From: Phenylobacterium sp. SCN 70-31
Lineage (GTDB): Bacteria; Pseudomonadota; Alphaproteobacteria; Caulobacterales; Caulobacteraceae
NCBI RefSeq assembly: GCF_001724605.1
Contig: NZ_MEEX01000004.1
Location: 124,001 to 188,000 of the forward strand
Direction: 5' to 3'
DNA: 64,000 bases
Shown here: piece by piece, positions 7,892-19,978 of the stretch
Layout of the letters: the number at the start of each line of letters is the position of its first letter
How positions within the stretch are numbered: the first letter of the stretch is position 1
The notes under the pieces: model-generated
What the model saw: only the letters and a program-made list of their open reading frames with translations
What the model was told of the DNA's origin: nothing
Databases searched by the model: none
Translations under genes and position numbers: made by a program

Positions 7892-10057
7892 ATGAACATC
7901 AGCCCCAACCTGTCGGTCGACGACCTCCTGCACGCCTTCGTCGAGCGCGAACTCCTGCCTGGGACTGGCGTGGAGGCTCCGGCGTTCTGGTCCGCTCTCG
8001 AGACCGTCCTGAGCTATTTCGGCTCGCGCAACGCCGCCCTGCTGGACCGTCGTGACGCCTTGCAGGCGAAGATCGACGCCTGGTGGACCGAGCGGCGCGG
8101 CAAGACGGTGAGCGTGGCCGAACAGACCGCCTTCCTCAAGGAGATCGGCTATCTCCTGCCCGAGCCGGCCGATTTCACCATCGGCACCCAGGGGGCGGAT
8201 CCCGAGATCGCCCAGGTGGCCGGCCCCCAGCTCGTGGTCCCCGTCTCGAACGGCCGCTACGCCCTCAACGCGGCCAATGCGCGGTGGGGCAGCCTCTACG
8301 ACGCGCTCTATGGCACCGACGCCATCGAGCCGCCGACCGGCGCCAAGGGCTACGATCCCGTGCGCGGGGGCAAGGTCATCGCCTATGCGCGCGCTTTCCT
8401 CGACCGGATCGCGCCGCTCACCCAGGGCGGCCACGCCGACGCCGTGCGCTACGCCGTCGTCAACGGCGACCTGTCGGTGCAACTGGCCAACGGTCAGGAG
8501 GCCGGCCTTGCGACGCCCGGTCAACTCGCGGGCTGGCGGGGCGAGCCGGACGATCCGCAGGGCGTCCTGCTGAAGCACAACGGCCTGCATGTGGAGATCC
8601 AGATCGACCGCGCCCACCCGGTCGGCAAGGATGACCCGGCCGGCGTCTCCGACCTGCTGGTCGAGGCGGCGCTCACCGCCATCCAGGACTGCGAGGACTC
8701 GGTCGCCGCTGTCGACGCCGAGGACAAGGTGGGCGTCTACCGCAACTGGCTCGGCCTGATGAAGGGCGACCTCGCCGCCACCTTCCAGAAGGGCGGGCGA
8801 ACCGAGACCCGCCGGCTGGACGAGGACCGCGTCTACGCCACCGCCGGCGGCCAGCCGCTGACGCTCAAGGGCCGCTCGCTGCTGCTGGTGCGAAACGTGG
8901 GGCACCATATGCTGACCGACATGGTCCGGCTGGACGGACAGCCGGTCCACGAGACGGCGGTCGATGCGCTGATCACCGTCACGGCGGCCCTGCACGACCT
9001 GAAGGGCGCGCGCCGCAACAGCCCGGCGGGTTCGGTCTATGTGGTGAAGCCCAAGATGCACGGCCCCGACGAGGTCTCGCTGGCGGTCAGCCTGTTCGAC
9101 CGGGTGGAGGACGCGCTCGGCCTGCCCCGCAACACGGTCAAGATCGGCATCATGGACGAGGAGCGCCGAACCAGCGCCAACCTCAAGGCCTGCATCTTCG
9201 CCGCGAAGGACCGCGTGGTGTTCATCAACACCGGCTTCCTCGACCGCACCGGCGACGAGATCCACACCGCCATGGAGGCGGGCCCGGTCATGCGCAAGGA
9301 CGCCATCAAGGCCGAGCCCTGGCTGACGGCCTACGAGAAGCGCAACGTCGAGATCGGCCTGGCCGCCGGCTTCCCCGGCCGCGCCCAGATCGGCAAGGGC
9401 ATGTGGGCCGCGCCCGACATGATGAAGGACATGCTGAACGCCAAGGTGGGCCACCCCAGGGCCGGGGCGAACACCGCCTGGGTGCCCTCGCCCACGGCGG
9501 CGGCGCTGCACGCCCTGCACTATCACGAGGTGGACGTGCCGGCGCTCCAGGCGCGGATGTCCGCGGAAGCCGAGCGCACCGGAACGGACGAACTCCTGAC
9601 CCCGCCGCTGGCCAGGTCGAACTGGAGCCCGTCCGACGTGCAGCAGGAGCTGGACAACAACGCCCAGGGCATCCTGGGGTACGTCGTCCGCTGGATCGAC
9701 CAGGGCGTCGGCTGCTCCAAGGTGCCCGACATCCACGACGTCGGCCTGATGGAAGACCGCGCCACCCTGCGCATCTCCAGCCAGCACATCGCCAACTGGC
9801 TGCGCCACGGCGTGTGCAGCGAGGCCCAGGTGCGCGAGACGATGGCCCGGATGGCCAAGGTGGTGGATGGCCAGAACGCGGACGATCCGGCCTACACGCC
9901 GATGGCCGCCGATCTGGACGGCAGCATCGCCTTCCAGGCGGCCCTGGATCTGGTGTTCGAGGGGCGCACTCAGCCCAACGGCTATACCGAGCATATCCTC
10001 ACGCGCCGCCGTCGCGAGCGGAAAGCCCAACTCGCCCGCACGCCGGAACCGGTCTGA
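7892..10057 (+). CDS. glcB: Malate synthase G
   Basis: 721 aa, typical for the monomeric G isoform. It condenses glyoxylate with acetyl-CoA to malate, the second step of the glyoxylate bypass, in the cytoplasm. The catalytic stretch [13 protein letters not shown] lies near residue 270, and the [17 protein letters not shown] region carries the conserved basic and acidic residues of the TIM barrel. The late [15 protein letters not shown] segment is characteristic of the family. It follows aceA on the same strand, so the whole bypass sits within 4 kb. The upstream Shine-Dalgarno signal is weak. A strong hairpin follows the stop at 10075-10100. Confidence 0.95.
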   Translation: MNISPNLSVDDLLHAFVERELLPGTGVEAPAFWSALETVLSYFGSRNAALLDRRDALQAKIDAWWTERRGKTVSVAEQTAFLKEIGYLLPEPADFTIGTQGADPEIAQVAGPQLVVPVSNGRYALNAANARWGSLYDALYGTDAIEPPTGAKGYDPVRGGKVIAYARAFLDRIAPLTQGGHADAVRYAVVNGDLSVQLANGQEAGLATPGQLAGWRGEPDDPQGVLLKHNGLHVEIQIDRAHPVGKDDPAGVSDLLVEAALTAIQDCEDSVAAVDAEDKVGVYRNWLGLMKGDLAATFQKGGRTETRRLDEDRVYATAGGQPLTLKGRSLLLVRNVGHHMLTDMVRLDGQPVHETAVDALITVTAALHDLKGARRNSPAGSVYVVKPKMHGPDEVSLAVSLFDRVEDALGLPRNTVKIGIMDEERRTSANLKACIFAAKDRVVFINTGFLDRTGDEIHTAMEAGPVMRKDAIKAEPWLTAYEKRNVEIGLAAGFPGRAQIGKGMWAAPDMMKDMLNAKVGHPRAGANTAWVPSPTAAALHALHYHEVDVPALQARMSAEAERTGTDELLTPPLARSNWSPSDVQQELDNNAQGILGYVVRWIDQGVGCSKVPDIHDVGLMEDRATLRISSQHIANWLRHGVCSEAQVRETMARMAKVVDGQNADDPAYTPMAADLDGSIAFQAALDLVFEGRTQPNGYTEHILTRRRRERKAQLARTPEPV

Positions 10058-10071
10058 CAGGCTCCGCAACG

Positions 10072-10100
10072 AAAAAGGGCGACCCTCGCGGGTCGCCCTT
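10072..10100. terminator. Bidirectional terminator between glcB and the PRC-like protein gene
   Basis: An 11-bp perfect stem (10075-10085 with 10090-10100) closes a TCGC loop. The minus strand runs into TTTTT directly after the stem, so it is a good terminator for the minus-strand gene; on the plus strand the T-tract is just CTT, giving weaker termination for glcB. It lies between two convergent genes. Confidence 0.75.
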
Positions 10101-10132
10101 CATCGCGATTGCATGTGGCGCAGGCGTGACGC

Positions 10133-10531
10133 CTATTTCTTCAGCATCGCCTTGATCTCGTCTTGCGTGGCGTTGACCGTGGCCGCGCCGTTCACGACCG
10201 CCAGCGCGCTGGTATCCACTGCAAAGGTGTCGGCGCCCATCGCGATGGTGGCGGTCGTCTTGCCGTCAACACCTGTGCGGACGTTGGCGACCTGACCGAT
10301 CGTGGCGCCGGTCTTGTCCTTCACGGCCATACCGGTGGTCACGTCCGTCGCGGCGGCGTCGGACGACGCGCCCACGGACGACGCGCTTGTGGCGTCGGTG
10401 TCGGCGTCCGCCGGCGGGGCCTGGGTGGCGGCGGGCGGCGCCGGGTCCTGAGCGGTGTCCTGCGCCATGGCAGGCGCGGCGGCGGCCATCAGCAGGGCCG
10501 AAGAGGCGGCGAAGGCGAGGGTCTTGCGCAT
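10133..10531 (-). CDS. Small exported protein with a PRC-barrel-like C-terminal half
   Basis: 132 aa from the ATG at 10531, which gives a textbook signal peptide (MRKTLAFAASSALLMAAAAPAMAQ). A low-complexity Ala/Pro/Asp linker follows, then a 60-residue beta-rich domain (MAVKDKTGATIGQVANVRTG ... ADTFAVDTSAL) resembling a PRC barrel, and the closing helix TQDEIKAMLKK. It is likely periplasmic. PRC-barrel-like proteins of this size are frequent in Caulobacterales, but no reaction is known. The gene is divergent from the malic enzyme across 202 bases that contain a compound hairpin, and it has its own terminator at 10072-10100. Confidence 0.75.
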   Translation of the reverse strand: MRKTLAFAASSALLMAAAAPAMAQDTAQDPAPPAATQAPPADADTDATSASSVGASSDAAATDVTTGMAVKDKTGATIGQVANVRTGVDGKTTATIAMGADTFAVDTSALAVVNGAATVNATQDEIKAMLKK

Positions 10532-10586
10532 GTGTCTCTTTCCAGTCTGAGCGCCCCCGCGCCCGGCCCCTGAAAACCCCCGGATC

Positions 10587-10626
10587 ACGGAATTGTTCCC
10601 GGCGCCCGGCGGGGGCGCCGTTCCGT
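10587..10626. other. Compound hairpin between the PRC-like gene and maeB
   Basis: Outer arms ACGGAA (10587-10592) and TTCCGT (10621-10626) flank a perfect inner stem CGGCGCC (10100-series position 10600-10606) with GGCGCCG (10614-10620). A seven-base asymmetric bulge lies on the left. No T-tract follows, so it is not a standard terminator. It may be an operator or leader structure for either divergent gene; the role is unknown. Confidence 0.4.
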
Positions 10627-10733
10627 CAGGCTCGCCCGCCGCAGGCGTTGTCCCTCGCGGCGGCGCTCTGTAGGTTGCGGCCACCGAGCGGATCAGCCCA
10701 CGGAGCGGGCTTGAGCTCGGGGCAAGGACTTAC

Positions 10734-13025
<2,292 letters not shown>

Positions 13026-13044
13026 GCGCAGAAGGCCGGCGTCG

Positions 13045-13326
13045 TCAGTCGTCCGCGCGGCGGCTGACGATTTCCAGCGAGCCGGGCTTCAGCCTGAGGT
13101 CGAACTTGCGTCCGTCCGCTGTCTTGGCGTCGTCCACCTCCCAGAGGCCGTTGTCGTCCTCGAGTTCGATGTCGTCCCACTGGACGTAGCCCTCCGCCCG
13201 GAGCTTGGCTTCGATCTGGGTCCGTTCCTGGGGCGTAGGGTCGCGGTCCTTGGCCTGGGCCACGCCCGCGGCCGCCAGGGCTGCGGCGGCGGTCAGTGCG
13301 GCGGTGGCCGCGGCGAACAGTCTCAT
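13045..13326 (-). CDS. Small exported PepSY-type protein
   Basis: 93 aa. A signal peptide of about 25 residues (MRLFAAATAALTAAAALAAAGVAQA) is followed by a single PepSY-like domain: the helix PTPQERTQIEAKLRAEGYVQWDDIELED, then strands around GLWEVDDAKTADGRKFDLRL. PepSY domains are periplasmic and are often linked to protease inhibition or metal handling, but this small stand-alone version has no settled function. It is the last of three closely spaced minus-strand genes (13674-13889, 13348-13671, this one), probably one transcript. It converges on maeB; a TCGTCAG/CTGACGA hairpin at 13042-13070 overlaps its 3' end. Confidence 0.75.
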   Translation of the reverse strand: MRLFAAATAALTAAAALAAAGVAQAKDRDPTPQERTQIEAKLRAEGYVQWDDIELEDDNGLWEVDDAKTADGRKFDLRLKPGSLEIVSRRADD

Positions 13327-13347
13327 CGATCTTCTCCTCGGGAAACG

Positions 13348-13671
13348 TCAATGGCCCTTGCGGGTGGTTGTCTTGCCGAACGTCCTCTCCAGAGCTGTGA
13401 CCAGTTTGGTCAGGGCCCCGACGGTGGCCTGGTCGATGGTTTCGGCGGTCTCGGTCGCGGCGACGGGATCGAAGCCTGCCGGCCTCGCCTCGATGGCGCA
13501 GCGCTTATCTGGCTGTCGCGTGGGCGGCGCGCTTTCGTCGACCACATGCACCTCCACCCGCGTCAGGCGATCCTCGAAGCGGGCCAGCCGCTCCCGGACC
13601 ATCGTTTCCACGTCGGTCGTCCACGGTTGGCGTCCAGCGACATTGTTGGCGGTGTTGACGAGAACCTGCAC
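13348..13671 (-). CDS. HPF/RaiA-type ribosome hibernation factor, short form
   Basis: 107 aa with the S30AE/HPF fold: an N-terminal strand (MQVLVNTANNVAG), a helix ending RLARFEDRLTRVEVHVVDE, a long loop rich in Pro/Asp, and the second helix (ATVGALTKLVTALERTFGK). Short HPF/RaiA proteins bind the 30S decoding centre and silence ribosomes in stationary phase or stress. Typical positive residues on the last helix are present (KTTTRKGH tail). It sits three bases downstream of the 71-aa gene and 21 bases before the PepSY gene. Together they look like a small stress-induced operon. This is a divergent member; another HPF may serve as the main factor elsewhere. Confidence 0.7.
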   Translation of the reverse strand: MQVLVNTANNVAGRQPWTTDVETMVRERLARFEDRLTRVEVHVVDESAPPTRQPDKRCAIEARPAGFDPVAATETAETIDQATVGALTKLVTALERTFGKTTTRKGH

Positions 13672-13673
13672 TG

Positions 13674-13889
13674 TCAGCGCACCTTGCGAGAGCGTTCGAG
13701 GACCGGCCGATGACCCTCGGCGTCGAGGGCGCCGGACGGCGCGATGCCGGGGTTGGGCAGGGGGTTCATGCCCGTATCCGGGGTTCGGTCCACGGGATGG
13801 GCCGGCGGCTCGACGTTCGCCTTCATCTCTTGCGCGCGCCGGGCTGGACCTGCCTGCGCCGCCGGCTTGCGGGCATCTTCCTGGGACAT
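13674..13889 (-). CDS. 71-aa hydrophilic protein of unknown function
   Basis: The start at 13889 is decided by AAAGGAGG six bases upstream, the best ribosome site in this neighbourhood; longer in-frame starts lack one. The 71-aa product (MSQEDARKPAAQAGP ... LERSRKVR) is rich in Pro, Ala, Asp and Arg, has no signal or membrane segment, and is probably disordered. It ends three bases before the HPF/RaiA gene, so they are likely co-translated. I recognise no family. Its 5' end is 55 bases from the proposed start of the divergent phosphatase. Confidence 0.65.
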   Translation of the reverse strand: MSQEDARKPAAQAGPARRAQEMKANVEPPAHPVDRTPDTGMNPLPNPGIAPSGALDAEGHRPVLERSRKVR

Positions 13890-13944
13890 GTCGGCCTCCT
13901 TTCGATCTTCGGTCATACTGACGAACCCGCGAAGGCTGTTCCGG

Positions 13945-14739
13945 TTGCGGGAGATCACGCCGGTTTCAGAGACGGAGAAGGAGGGTCCGATCCCGACGCC
14001 GCATTCGGTTCCGGCCAAGGCGCCGTCCACAGGCGGGCGGCTGGTCTATGCGATCGGCGACATCCATGGCCACGCCCTGGTCCTGGACGACCTGCTCCGC
14101 CGGATCGCCGCCGACGTCGAGGTCTCGCGCCCGCATGAGGCGCCGCGACTGGTGTTTCTCGGCGACTATGTGGACCGCGGCCCCGACAGCCGTGCCGTCA
14201 TCGACCGCATCCTGGCGCTTGTCGAAAGCGGTCGTTTCGAGGTGACGGCGCTCAAGGGCAATCACGAGGACGCCCTGCTCAAGTTCCTGGACGACCCCGC
14301 CTACGCTCCGAGCTGGATCGAGAACTGGGGGGAAACGACTCTGAGGGCCTACGGAATCGCGTCCCCCTGGCGGGAGGACGGCGCCGCACAGGCGCGCGCC
14401 CGGTTCGCGGCGGTCTTCCCCGACGCGCACCGAGCCTTCCTGCACGAGCTGCCGCTGCGGTGTGAGATCGGTGACTATCTGTTCGTCCACGCCGGCGTGC
14501 GCCCCGGCGTGCCGCTGTCGGAACAGACCGAGCGCGATCTGATGTGGATCCGCTACGACTTTCTCGAGTCGGACGCCGACTTCGGCAAGGTGGTGGTCCA
14601 CGGCCACACGCCGGCGCCCCGGCCGCAGATGCGGCCGAACCGCATCGGCATCGACACGGGCGTCTATTACACGGGGGTGCTCACCGCCGTGCGGCTGGAA
14701 GGCGAGAGCCAGCGGTTGATCCAGGCCGTCGAGCGCTGA
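13945..14739 (+). CDS. Serine/threonine-type protein phosphatase (PP2A-like metallophosphoesterase)
   Basis: The core runs from about 14038, with the three PPP-family motifs GDIHGH, GDYVDRGPDS and GNHED in order, then HAGVRPGVPL and GHTPAP supplying later metal ligands. Bacterial members dephosphorylate Ser/Thr/Tyr phosphoproteins or act as diadenosine tetraphosphatases (ApaH-like); the sequence alone does not choose between them. The start is uncertain. No ATG lies close to the domain; I use the TTG at 13945 with GAAGG upstream, giving 264 aa. The ATG at 13888 would run into the start of the divergent 71-aa gene. It converges on polA. Confidence 0.8.
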   Translation: MREITPVSETEKEGPIPTPHSVPAKAPSTGGRLVYAIGDIHGHALVLDDLLRRIAADVEVSRPHEAPRLVFLGDYVDRGPDSRAVIDRILALVESGRFEVTALKGNHEDALLKFLDDPAYAPSWIENWGETTLRAYGIASPWREDGAAQARARFAAVFPDAHRAFLHELPLRCEIGDYLFVHAGVRPGVPLSEQTERDLMWIRYDFLESDADFGKVVVHGHTPAPRPQMRPNRIGIDTGVYYTGVLTAVRLEGESQRLIQAVER

Positions 14740-14755
14740 GGCGCCGCAGACGCGG

Positions 14756-17653
14756 TCAGTGCGCGTCGTCCCAGTTGGCGGCGGCGCGGGCGTCCACCAC
14801 CAGGGGCACCGAGATCGAGACGGCGGGCTCGGCGGCCCGCTCCATGACCCGGCGGGCGACCGCGATCACGGCCTCGGCTTCGGCCTCGGGCGCCTCGAAG
14901 ACCAGTTCGTCGTGCACCTGCAGCAGCATCTTCGCGGTGAGGCCGGCGCCCGCCAGCGCGGCCGGCATGCGGATCATGGCGCGGCGCATCACGTCGGCCG
15001 CCGCGCCCTGGATCGGCGCGTTGATGGCGGCGCGGTCGGCGAAGGCGCGCTCGGCCTGGCTCTTGCCGCGCGCCGCCGGGATGTGGACCTTGCGGCCGAA
15101 GATGGTGGTGACGAAGGCCTCGGCGCGCACCTGCTGCTGCATCCGGTCCATGTAGGTGCGGATGCCGGGGAAGCGCTCGAAGTAGGTCTTGATGTAGGCC
15201 CCCGCCTCGTCGCGCGGGATACCGAGCTGGTTGGCCAGGCCGAAGGCCGAGATGCCGTAGATGATGCCGAAGTTGATCGCCTTGGCCCGCCGCCGGGTCT
15301 CGGCCGGCATGCCCTCGACGGGGACGCCGAACATCTCCGACGCCGTGGTGGCATGGATGTCCTGGCCCTCGGCGAACGCCTTCTTGAGCTGGGGGATGTC
15401 GCCGATGTGGGCGAGCAGGCGCAGCTCGATCTGCGAATAGTCGGCGCTGATCAGCACATGGCCCGGTTCGGCGATGAAGCAGCGGCGGATCTTGCGGCCC
15501 TCCTCGGTCCGGATCGGGATGTTCTGCAGGTTGGGGTCCGACGAGGCCAGCCGCCCGGTGGTGGCCGCGGCCAGGCTGTAGGACGTGTGGACCCTGTGGG
15601 TGGAGGGGTTCATCGCCGCCACGAGGTTGTCGGTGTAGGTGCCTTTCAGCTTCGAGAGCTGGCGCCAGTCCAGCAGGATGCGGGGCAGCTCGTGGCCCTG
15701 GGCCGCCAGCTCCTCAAGCATCGAGGCGTCGGTGGACTGGGCGCCCGTCGCCGTCGTCTTGCCCGAGGCCAGCCCCATCTCCTTGTAAAGGATGTCGCCG
15801 ATCTGCTTGGGCGAGCCCAGGTTGAAGGGGCGGCCGGCCACGCGATGGGCCTCGGCCTCGAACTCGGCCATGCGCACCGAGAAGTCGTTGGAGAGCTGGC
15901 GCAGGCGTTCAGGGTCCACCTTGATCCCGGCCAGCTCCATCTGGGCCAGCACCCGGGGCATCGGCCGCTCGGTGGTTTCGTATACGGTCAGCAGGCGTTC
16001 ATGGGCGAGGCGCGGCCGCAGGTGCTCGTAGAGCCTGAGCGTGACGTCGGCGTCCTCGGCCGCGTAGCAGGTGGCCGCCGAGAGTTCGACGTGCTTGAAG
16101 CTCTTCTGCGATTTGCCGGTCCCGGCCACGGTCTTGAAGGTGATCGGCGCATGGTCGAGCAGGCGCTTGGACAGTTCGTCCATGCCGTGGCTCTTGTGCA
16201 GCCCGCCCTCCAGGGCGAACGAGATCAGCATGGTGTCGTCCATGGGACCGACCTCGATCCCGTAGCGAGACAGCACGGCCATGTCGTACTTGCCGTTCTG
16301 GGCCACCTTGAGCACCGCGGGGTCTTCCAGCAGGGGCTTCAGGCGCGCCAGGGCCTCGTCGATCGGGATCTGCGTCAGGTCGGAGGGCGCCTCCAGCGCC
16401 AGGCCGTCCTCGGCCTCGTGGCCCAGGGGGATGTAGCAAGCCTGACCGGGAGCGACGGCAAGGGAGACGCCGCAGAGGTTGGCGCCGGCCGACGAGAGGG
16501 CGTCGGTCTCGGTGTCGAAGGCCACGACGCCGGCGGCGACGGCGCGGGCGATCCAGTCGTCCAGCGCCGCGAGGTCGCGGACGCACACGTAGCCGTTCAC
16601 GTCGATGGGGCCGTGCGCGGGGGCGGCTGGCGCCCTGCCGTTGGGCGACGGCGTGTCCGAGGCCGCAGCGCCCGAGGCGGCGCCTGGGGTCGTGGACGTC
16701 TCGCCGCCGGCGCCGTCGCCCACCCGACGCGCCAGCGTGCGGAACTCCATCTTCTCCAGGAAGGCGTGCAGCTCGGCGGGATTCGGCGGATCGACCACCA
16801 GGGCGTCGAGCGGCTCGGGCAGGGGCGTGTCGCAGTCGAGCTGGACGAGCTGGCGCGAGAGGCGGATCTGGTCGGCGTACTCGATCAGGGTCTCGCGGCG
16901 CTTCTGCTGCTTGATCTCGTGGGCGCGGGCCAGGAGCGTGTCGAGGTCGCCGTACTCGTTGATGAGCGCCGAGGCGGTCTTGATCCCGATCCCTGGGGCA
17001 CCGGGCACGTTGTCCACCGAATCGCCGCAGAGCGCCTGCACATCGACGACCTTGTCCGGCGTTACGCCGAACTTCTCGACGACCTGATCGATTCCGATGC
17101 GCAGGTTCTTCATGGTGTCGAGCATGAAGACCCGGTCGCCGACCAGTTGCATGAGGTCCTTGTCCGACGAGATGATGGTTACCTCACCGCCCATGTCCCG
17201 CACCTTGCAGGCGTAGGCGGCGATGATGTCGTCGGCCTCGTAGCCGGGCAGCTCGAGGGAGGGCACCCCGAAGGCCCGCGTCGCCTCGCGCACCAGCGGG
17301 AACTGCGGGATCAGGTCCTCTGGCGGCGGGGGCCGGTGCGCCTTGTACTGGTCGTAGAGATCGTTGCGGAACGTCTTCTCGGAATGGTCGAACACCACGG
17401 CCAGGTGCGTGGGCGCGTCGGCCTGGGCCCGCATCTCGACCAGCAGCTTCCAGATCATGTTGCAGAAGCCGGCGACCGCGCCCACGGGCAGGCCGTCCGT
17501 CTTGCGCGTCAGCGGCGGCAGGGCGTGGAACGCCCGGAAGATGTAGCCCGAACCGTCCACCAGATAGAGCCGCACATTGGGCCCGTCCTGGGTGGGCTCG
17601 CGCGGAATTTCGTCCAGGGTGGCCGGCGCCGCGGATTCGGATGTGTCGCTCAT
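14756..17653 (-). CDS. polA: DNA polymerase I
   Basis: About 965 aa in three domains. The 5'-3' flap nuclease (about 35-300: LVDGSGYIFRAF, ISSDKDLMQLV, SVDNVPG) is followed by the 3'-5' proofreading exonuclease (about 370-560, with the acidic DTETD at ~378 and YAAEDADVT) and by the family A polymerase (ADYSQIELR, RRRAKAINFGIIYG, VHDELVFEAP). All catalytic acids of both the nuclease and proofreading sites appear intact. It fills gaps after Okazaki primer removal and in excision repair. I take the ATG at 17653; an alternative 39 bases upstream would add MDDLDAPPPYPGG. It converges on the phosphatase gene and is divergent from the kinase at 17793. Confidence 0.96.
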   Translation of the reverse strand: MSDTSESAAPATLDEIPREPTQDGPNVRLYLVDGSGYIFRAFHALPPLTRKTDGLPVGAVAGFCNMIWKLLVEMRAQADAPTHLAVVFDHSEKTFRNDLYDQYKAHRPPPPEDLIPQFPLVREATRAFGVPSLELPGYEADDIIAAYACKVRDMGGEVTIISSDKDLMQLVGDRVFMLDTMKNLRIGIDQVVEKFGVTPDKVVDVQALCGDSVDNVPGAPGIGIKTASALINEYGDLDTLLARAHEIKQQKRRETLIEYADQIRLSRQLVQLDCDTPLPEPLDALVVDPPNPAELHAFLEKMEFRTLARRVGDGAGGETSTTPGAASGAAASDTPSPNGRAPAAPAHGPIDVNGYVCVRDLAALDDWIARAVAAGVVAFDTETDALSSAGANLCGVSLAVAPGQACYIPLGHEAEDGLALEAPSDLTQIPIDEALARLKPLLEDPAVLKVAQNGKYDMAVLSRYGIEVGPMDDTMLISFALEGGLHKSHGMDELSKRLLDHAPITFKTVAGTGKSQKSFKHVELSAATCYAAEDADVTLRLYEHLRPRLAHERLLTVYETTERPMPRVLAQMELAGIKVDPERLRQLSNDFSVRMAEFEAEAHRVAGRPFNLGSPKQIGDILYKEMGLASGKTTATGAQSTDASMLEELAAQGHELPRILLDWRQLSKLKGTYTDNLVAAMNPSTHRVHTSYSLAAATTGRLASSDPNLQNIPIRTEEGRKIRRCFIAEPGHVLISADYSQIELRLLAHIGDIPQLKKAFAEGQDIHATTASEMFGVPVEGMPAETRRRAKAINFGIIYGISAFGLANQLGIPRDEAGAYIKTYFERFPGIRTYMDRMQQQVRAEAFVTTIFGRKVHIPAARGKSQAERAFADRAAINAPIQGAAADVMRRAMIRMPAALAGAGLTAKMLLQVHDELVFEAPEAEAEAVIAVARRVMERAAEPAVSISVPLVVDARAAANWDDAH

Positions 17654-17792
17654 GCCGCCAGGATAGGGCGGCGGGGCGTCGAGGTCATCCACGGCCTGGG
17701 CCCCCTCCGCGCCGATCGCCGGCGGTAACGCTTGCTATACGAGCGTCCATTACGATCACAACCAAGACGATAATCGTTCTCAGGGGCGTCTC

Positions 17793-19837
17793 TTGGAAAT
17801 CCTCGGCCTGTGCTTCGACAACGCAGCCGTCGGTGTCGACACCCACCATGACGCCGCCCTGGTGGCGGTGGCCTATGTCGCCGCGGCCATAGCCTCATAC
17901 GCCGCCCTCGACACGACCGAGCGGCTGCGCCGTTCGGGCGGCGCGGCGCGGCCGTTCTGGCACCTGTGCGCCGCCCTTGTGCTGGGCGGGGGGGTCTGGT
18001 CCATGCACTTCATCCCATGCTGGCCTACCGGACCTCGCTGGAGATCGCCTACGACCCGGGCCTGACGATCCTGTCCGGCCTGATCGCCGTCGCAGGCGTC
18101 GCGGTCGGCCTGCACACCCTGGGCGACGGCTCGCTGCGGCGGATCGCCGGCAGCGGCGCGCTGGTCGGGCTTTCGGTGGTGGTGATGCACTACATCGGGA
18201 TGGACGCGATGCGCTTCCCGGGCGAAACCTACTATAGGCCGGGCCTGTTCGGCCTTTCGGTCGTCATCGCCGTGGCGGCGGCCGGCGCGGCCCTGTGGCT
18301 CGCCGTCAATCTGCATACGGCGCTTCAGCGCGCCGCCGCCGCCCTGGTCATGGCGCTGGCGATTTCGGGGATGCACTTCACGGGCATGGCGGCCACCGTG
18401 CTCGTGCCTGGCCCGCTAGCCGAGGAGGCCTACGTCGCGGGGCTGGTGTCGAGCCAGCTTCTGGCCGCCAGCATCGCCGCCAGCCTGGCGGTCATCCTGC
18501 TGTTCAGCCTGACCTGCGCCTGGTTCGACCGCCGGCTGGAGGCGCGGTCGGTGAGCGAGGCCGGGCGGCTGCGGGCGTTGAACGAGACCCTCGAAGCCAA
18601 GGTCGAGGCGCGCACCGTCGAACTCACCGGCGCGCTGGTCGCGCTGGACGAGCAGCGCCGGAGCGCCGAACAGGCGAACCGGTCGAAATCCGACTTCCTC
18701 GCCAACATGAGCCATGAACTGAGGACCCCGCTGAACGCCGTCATCGGATTCGCCCAGATCCTCCAGATGCGCCGGGGCGAAGAGACGCTGAGCGTCGCCC
18801 AGGCCGACGCCGTGGAGCAGATCGGCCGGTCGGGCCGCCACCTCCTGGCGCTGATCGAGGAAGTCCTGGACTTCGCCAAGATCGAAAGCGGCCACCTGGA
18901 TGTGTCGCTGGAAGCGCTGGACCCGCACGCCGCCGTGCAAGATCTCCTTGGAACATTCCGCCTCCAGGCCGAGCGCGCGGGCGTCACGCTGTCGGGTCCC
19001 GACGCCGGCGGCGGCCTGGCCGTCCGCGCCGATCCCCTGAAGTTCAAGCAGATCCTCGCCAACCTCGTGTCCAACGCCATCAAGTACAATCGGCCGGGCG
19101 GTTCGGTGTCGGTGGAGATCGACGCCCTGGGGGCGTCCGTGCGGCTCACGGTCCGCGATACCGGGCTGGGCCTGCCGGCCGAACGGCTCGCGTCGCTCTT
19201 CGAGCCCTTCAACCGCCTGGGGCGGGAGACCCTCGCCGTGGAGGGCGCGGGCCTGGGCCTGGCCCTGACCAAGAGGCTGGTCGAGGCGATGGATGGCGTC
19301 CTCGAGGTGGAAAGCGTGGAGCGCGAGGGCTCGGCGTTCACCGTCCGGCTGCCCGCCGCCGCCGTGGCCGAGCTCGCCACGGCCGAGATCGCGGTGCGCG
19401 AGAACCCGGCGCAGGACCTGCCGCGGGCCGTCGCGCTCTACATCGAGGACAATCCCTCGAACATCCGCCTCATGCAGCACGTCTTCGAGGCGCTGGGCGC
19501 GCTCGAACTCCACGTCGCCGAACATCCCCTCGTCGGCCTGCAGGCCGCCGCGCAGCTCAGGCCCGACGTCATCCTGCTCGACATCAACCTTCCGGACATG
19601 GACGGCTTCGAGGTCAAGGCGCGGCTGGACGCCGACCCTGCGACGCGGGGCATCCCCGTGATCGCACTTTCGGCCAACGTCCTGACCGAAACGCTCACCC
19701 GCGGGCGGACGTCGGGGTTCCACGACTATCTCACCAAGCCGCTCAACATCGAGGCGCTGGTGGACGCCATCCGCGGCGCGATCCAGCCGCCCGGTGCGGA
19801 GGCCGCCGACTGGCGCACGGCTGCGAAGGCGGGCTGA
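17793..19837 (+). pseudogene. MHYT-domain hybrid sensor histidine kinase, interrupted by a one-base frameshift
   Basis: Two overlapping frames make one recognisable protein. A TTG start at 17793 (AGGGG upstream) gives MEILGLCFDNAAV and runs to WSMHFI at 18003-18014. The frame then breaks at CC (18015-18016), and MLAYRTSLEIAYDPGL continues one frame over to 19837. Read together they give a seven-helix MHYT sensor with three MHxx motifs (MHFI, MHYIGMDA, MHFTGMAA). A HisKA domain follows (FLANMSHELRTPL, phospho-His near 18714), then an ATPase (LVSNAIKYN, DTGLGLP) and a receiver (ALYIEDNPSN, Asp in ILLDINLPDMDG, KPLN). MHYT modules are proposed to sense gases through metal. Everything after the break is intact, so a sequencing error or recent mutation is more likely than decay. 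Confidence 0.8.
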
Positions 19838-19978
19838 AGAGGCGTTCCCGACCCGCGCCTGGAGGTTGGGGGGCGTTTCGCGCCCTGCCGCTTTCGGGGC
19901 TTCAGTGGCCTGGACCAAATCCCGACGGCGCGCGAGGAGCCCTTGGGGCGGTCTTGCGAAACCGGCTAAGACCGGGCG

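Noticed and set aside
14759-17728. A 989-codon open frame on the plus strand opposite polA, and similar long frames opposite gyrB, polA, glcB and recQ
   Set aside because: At about 70% G+C the antisense frames of real genes stay open by chance. Their products are low-complexity (Arg, Gly, Ala, His rich), lack start signals and match no domain, while the opposite strand encodes complete families.
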